From Hydractinia symbiolongicarpus (lineage: Eukaryota; Cnidaria; Hydrozoa; Anthoathecata; Hydractiniidae), in the NCBI RefSeq assembly GCF_029227915.1, contig NC_079883.1, positions 26,412,001-26,476,000 of the forward strand: a stretch of 64,000 nt of DNA. Direction: 5' to 3'. Under the pieces are notes generated by a model that worked only from the letters and a program-made list of their open reading frames with translations, ran no database searches and had not been told where the DNA came from. Below, piece after piece: positions 60,278 through 64,000 of this stretch; within the stretch, counting starts at the first letter, position 1, and each line of letters opens with the position of its first letter. The position numbers and the translations under genes were made by a program.

Positions 60278-62980
60278 TTATACACATGTAAAACTTTTCG
60301 ATGATCCTTTTCCCAATGAAGCATTGATAACATCACAGAAACTCTCATAAGATTCAAAACTCGAAGGTAACACAAGTTTGTACATGCACGTATGCGCGAA
60401 TACTCCATCAGAGGGCTGCTCCGATACCTTCAGTGCTCTTGACAATTTCATTTTCGATCCTGTGGAAAAAGCTAAGAAATCTTTCAACGTATTCGGAGTT
60501 GCATCTGCTAGATAGCGTCGCAAGTACACAGCTACTTCCGAATTTTTATTTTTGAAACGGAGGTAGTTTAATATTTCTGTAGGCGTTGTAATCTCCGTTC
60601 CAACAAACAAATGACAAAACAAATCTTCACACTTTGAAACGATCTCTAGAACATTCAAAGTTTTCAAACCAGATCGAATTTGGTCTAGAACGAGCGTTCT
60701 TTTCCCAATTACATCATGGAATAGAATATTCTGTAAGATGCTTTCCTTTGTTTTAATCTATGGAAAAAACATTTACCTTAAAAAGGAAAGAAATTGTTTG
60801 CGGAAGAAATATGTGCGGAAGAAATTTTTGAGGATTAGGGCCAAACTGCAAAAATTTCTTAAGATGGCAATTTCACATTTTCAGACCAACTATTCTCTAA
60901 ATTTGGCAAGTACTTTTATTAATTATTGTGATGAGATTGGAAAACTCAAATTTATCATTTTGTCAGGAGATACAGACACAGATACATACATCAAGTATTT
61001 CGGTTGTTCCAGTTTCATTTAATAATTCCATGAAGCCATCATCGGATGTAATATCACTGAAATTCCCATCATTGATTTGGTTCAGCTTGAAAGAAAAAAT
61101 ATATCATCATGCATTTGGGAAACACCAAACTGCTCATATCACTGACAAAATTCTGAAAACAATACAGTAGATTCAAATTCAGTAAGTAAGATTCTGATAT
61201 TCATAAACACGTTCATTTTTTGTATATGTAAAAACAATAGTAGTACAAACAAACAGTCTTACTAAATCTATATAATGCCTTGTTCGGGTAGTCGCATCCT
61301 CCACTGATATCAATGGTATGGTTGAGTTTAAATCTCCACTACATATGTATTTGTACACAGTAGGTGAGAAAAATGCTGGACCGATCCCAGTTAAAACAAT
61401 AGAATGGGATATTATCTTTCCAACCAAATTCATGATACCAGAAATGGTTATTGCAGCATTCTGAATTGGCATTTTTCGACCAGTCGGACCTTCAAATAAT
61501 GCTGGTATACCACTTCCACCAATTAAAAGTTGATTGAAAACGTCATTGAAAAACTGCCTAGATACACCACCAGTATCTACTGCTGGTTGCAATTTGTAGC
61601 GGATTCTCAGTTGTACTGATGCATCAAATTCAGAATCCTTATAATATGCAAAGGTATCACCCAAAATGTCCTCGGGCTCAACTTTAAATGTTTTAAATTC
61701 AGACGTCAAACTTTTTTTAAAGTTTCCAATGCTTCTTGTAATGATGTTGGAACTTTCAATTCTGCTGCTTGCTGGTCGAGCAGATCTTCGACCAGATTCT
61801 GGAGCTCATGTACACGGTTGGTCACAGTGGAAGTGGGCGAAGAAGGAACTTGATTGTCAGTATGAGTATCACTAGTACCAGAAGAGGCATTCAAGCTATT
61901 ACCAAAGCTGAAAATGAAAGAAATCATGTGATATGCCTGCTGCAATCTGGGCATTTATTTCCGTAAAAAAATGTTAATAAAAGATGTATTGTACTCTTAG
62001 GTTCCAAATAAACCTAAGTGTACATACATACCAACTGTTCATGAAAATATCATCTCCAGGCTCAAGATCAGACAACGATTCAACATCTGATATTCCTTGC
62101 TAAAAAAATGCAAATGATTTGTACAGCTCTGATGACAAAAGAGTCAGTCTTTCTGAGAGATTGACAAAGATCGCTTTAGCTTCAAACTGGCAGCCATTTC
62201 TAGTTATAATCATTAAAGGGATCCCAAAGTATTTTTACAAGTTGAATTCATCTGATTAAAAAGAAAAACTTGATTAACATTAAGCAAATATTTTCCTGTA
62301 AAAGTTGATTAAACCATTTTGAAATTTTAAATTCCTTTCTGGCTTGGCCGCCGTTACAACCTTCTTCTCCCCTAAAATACCTTTATAGAAGCAACTGATA
62401 TACCTGTTGTTGTTCCAGCATATCTGTTATCAAGGGTTGTTTCCTTACACTTTCAAATGGTATTTCACAACTGGGTCTTAGCCATATGATCTTTTGAGAA
62501 AATAATCTGGAAATTCTGGCTCCATCAAGCATTTGCCTCTCATTGAGGCATGGTAATTGCAGAGAATTACCCACTGCCAATAATATTGTGACACTAAAAT
62601 AAAAAATAGTACATTCAATAGCACCCTGCCTGCCTGGTCTTTAGCATGATTCTTCCAAAAAAGACAAATATATAACTGGTGTGTGTACCTGATGCTCCAA
62701 AGTGTCAAACTGTCAGAAGAGCAAGAGAAAGAGGGCAAGAAGGTTTATTACAACTCCACAGGACATTTTTACAACAATATGCAAAGCTCTATACTTACTT
62801 TGGATCGTCTAACAGGTCAAGTTTAGCCTTGAATGAGGATTTCAAAAATTCATGAACTTCACGTTCATCCCAACTTTTATCAAGCTCCAATTCACTACGA
62901 ATAAAACCTTGCTCCATAAGTAATGCTTTTCTCTCACCTCGAATAATTTTCGTTTCGTTATTATCGGGTAGTAATACCAC
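60278..62980 (-). pseudogene. HECT-type E3 ubiquitin ligase (G2E3-like), six exons, two frameshifts
   Basis: Minus strand. Exons inferred at 62799-62980, 62404-62593, 62032-62099, 61263-61917, 60990-61085 and 60278-60756, all with GT/AG ends and matching phases. HECT N-lobe: AVDTGGVSRQFFNDVFNQL, ALFEGPTGRKMPIQNAA, LVGKIISHSIVLTGIGPAFF. C-lobe: catalytic Cys in VFAHTCMYKLVLPSSF, then YESFCDVINASLGKG. HECT ligases accept ubiquitin on that Cys and pass it to substrates. Two lesions: a one-base shift at an A7 run (61712-61718) and a one-base loss near 60720. The N-terminus (Met at 62980) is the weakest part; more exons may lie upstream. It converges on the integrase gene, 450 bp apart. Confidence 0.8.
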
Positions 62981-63068
62981 TTCTTAACGATTTCTGATTC
63001 CCCGTGGAGAGTCCACTGTATATATAATACAAATATTCTGCAAACATCAGGATTACGATTATGAGATA

Positions 63069-63151
63069 ACAAGACAGCAAGCTGTGATGATGGAACTGGT
63101 CTCTAACGACCCTTGAAGTTAAAATTGTAGAGGTTACACCCTCTAAAGATC
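63069..63151. repeat. Motif shared with tandem unit and Gypsy LTR
   Basis: ACAAGACAGCAAGCTGTGATGATGG and ACCCTCTAAAGATC resemble the paired motifs at 48944/49014 and in the LTR at 5013/5045. It lies about 190 bases past the end of the minus-strand RT relic. Confidence 0.5.
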
Positions 63152-63337
63152 AAAACGCAGTGAAAGATCTCCCTTTTTGCAAGAATAGTCTGTAGATTCA
63201 GAACTCACGGTAGTTTACCTTTGGTCAACCTTTAACGTGAAAGACGAAACTAGTCAGCTTGCAACTTAATGGAAAAGGTGGGTAAAAATACTGCGAATAT
63301 TAAGGACAAAAATCGAAAAAGGCACTCCTTTTACGTT

Positions 63338-64000
63338 TTATGAGATGAGGAGGACAAAATTTATACAAAACTTTAAAAGGAACTGAACCTGCTGAAACTC
63401 AATACACGTACGCTCTAGAAGAATGTCCTTAAAGCTAGTGGTCAAAGTTACTTGTGACTTGGATGATTTCTTTGAAACAGTTTGTATAAATTGAGCGGTA
63501 TGCTGTGGATCCCTACCAGGATGAATCCAAGACAAAGAATCTCGAGATAGCCAGATGTAAAACAACGATCGCATAAATGACTCAGTAAGAGATTTCAGAG
63601 TGGAACGCACAGACATTTTAGAAAAGCCGAGGCGACGGAGGCAGATTCTAACTGTTTCGGAACAAAATCCTCTAGCTCCTACTTCAACAGCAAAGAAATG
63701 CACAGATTAATTGTTTAATCTCATGACGGAACAAAGTGACGAGTGTTTATCAACCTTAACTCCATGCCAAGTCTCCATGTTCTCTTCGCATGAGCAAATT
63801 AATTCAAGGATAATTACAGTTTTGGTCATGGCAGAAGTTAAAGGTGTGTCCGGACGAAGTTGAGTTACAGCAAGATAAGGTGGTACTATTAAGGTTGAAT
63901 CTAAGTCTGACAATAATCTCCAATCAGAGGCCAGGTGAAGGATACCTTGAATTTTTGAACGCCTTTTGGTGGGAAGACGTTTACCAGCTCGAACAGAGGA
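63338..64000 (-). pseudogene. RT C-terminal relic (nuclease-like end of a non-LTR-type ORF), runs off the window
   Basis: The minus-strand frame enters at 64000 with SSVRAGKRLPTKRRSKIQGI. It continues with ASDWRLLSDLDSTL, PPYLAVTQLRPD, ILELICSCEENMETWH, one in-frame stop at 63707, then HFFAVEVGARGFCSETVRI and LRRLGFSKMS...IWLSRDSLSW. The D...ELxxxxE pattern suggests a restriction-like nuclease fold, but active-site residues are uncertain. This is the better-preserved homologue of the relics in the 2.45-kb units. Confidence 0.55.

Noticed and set aside
63000-63040. Further Helitron end (CCGTGGAGAGTCCAC hairpin followed by TATATATAATAC)
   Set aside because: Resembles the array hairpins, but no CTAG or TC terminus is positioned correctly.

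Overview
This is a 64 kb piece of AT-rich animal nuclear DNA: multi-exon genes with GT-AG introns, microsatellites, and a very high load of decayed transposable elements. The repertoire (Helitrons with an RPA-like gene, TTF-finger hAT, Ty3/Gypsy and Ty1/Copia relics, SWIM-finger and integrase-core/HECT genes, PAN-domain secreted proteins) most resembles cnidarian, perhaps hydrozoan, genomes. That assignment is inference; no marker gene settles it.

Layout. 0-1.2 kb: a (TA)n tract, two tRNA-headed SINE-like units and a TGCC-rich tandem repeat. 1.5-4.6 kb: a broken hAT transposase gene with an OTU-like N-terminal domain. 4.7-10.8 kb: a damaged Ty3/Gypsy element (gag, protease, RT, RNase H; integrase missing) with unequal LTRs, interrupted by a piggyBac-type TTAA MITE whose longer sibling sits at 11.0-11.75 kb. 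13.7-18.2 kb (minus): exons of a secreted PAN-domain protein, with a Copia Gag relic in the gap. 18.5-24.2 kb: sparse DNA with small TTAA foldback elements and a SWIM-finger relic. 25.1-28.0 kb: the one clearly intact host gene, a copper amine oxidase with a type II membrane anchor. 29.1-34.6 kb: five minus-strand, non-autonomous Helitrons head to tail. 35.4-35.8 kb: a second PAN exon (minus). 36.8-44.5 kb: a Gypsy Gag scrap and an autonomous-type Helitron with Rep-helicase (frameshifted near its start) and an intron-containing RPA-like ssDNA-binding gene. 45.7 kb: an ankyrin relic. 46.4-48.2 kb: a Gag-like ORF1 relic. 48.5-55.0 kb: a 2.45-kb unit in three near-identical tandem copies, carrying the C-terminal end of a non-LTR-type reverse-transcriptase ORF on the minus strand. 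55.2-57.2 kb (minus): a repeat-associated gene of unknown function. 58.1-63.0 kb: a DDE integrase-core gene (plus) convergent with a six-exon HECT ubiquitin-ligase gene (minus), both lightly mutated. 63.0-64.0 kb (minus): another copy of the RT C-terminus with its 3' region.

The most notable items are the Helitron array with CTAG|TC junctions, the Helitron Rep-helicase plus RPA gene, the integrase/HECT convergent pair, the amine oxidase with an altered cofactor motif, the MITE nested precisely at TTAA inside the Gypsy coding frame, and the near-identical 2.45-kb triplication. Exon boundaries were inferred by hand from splice signals and reading phase; no database search was possible.
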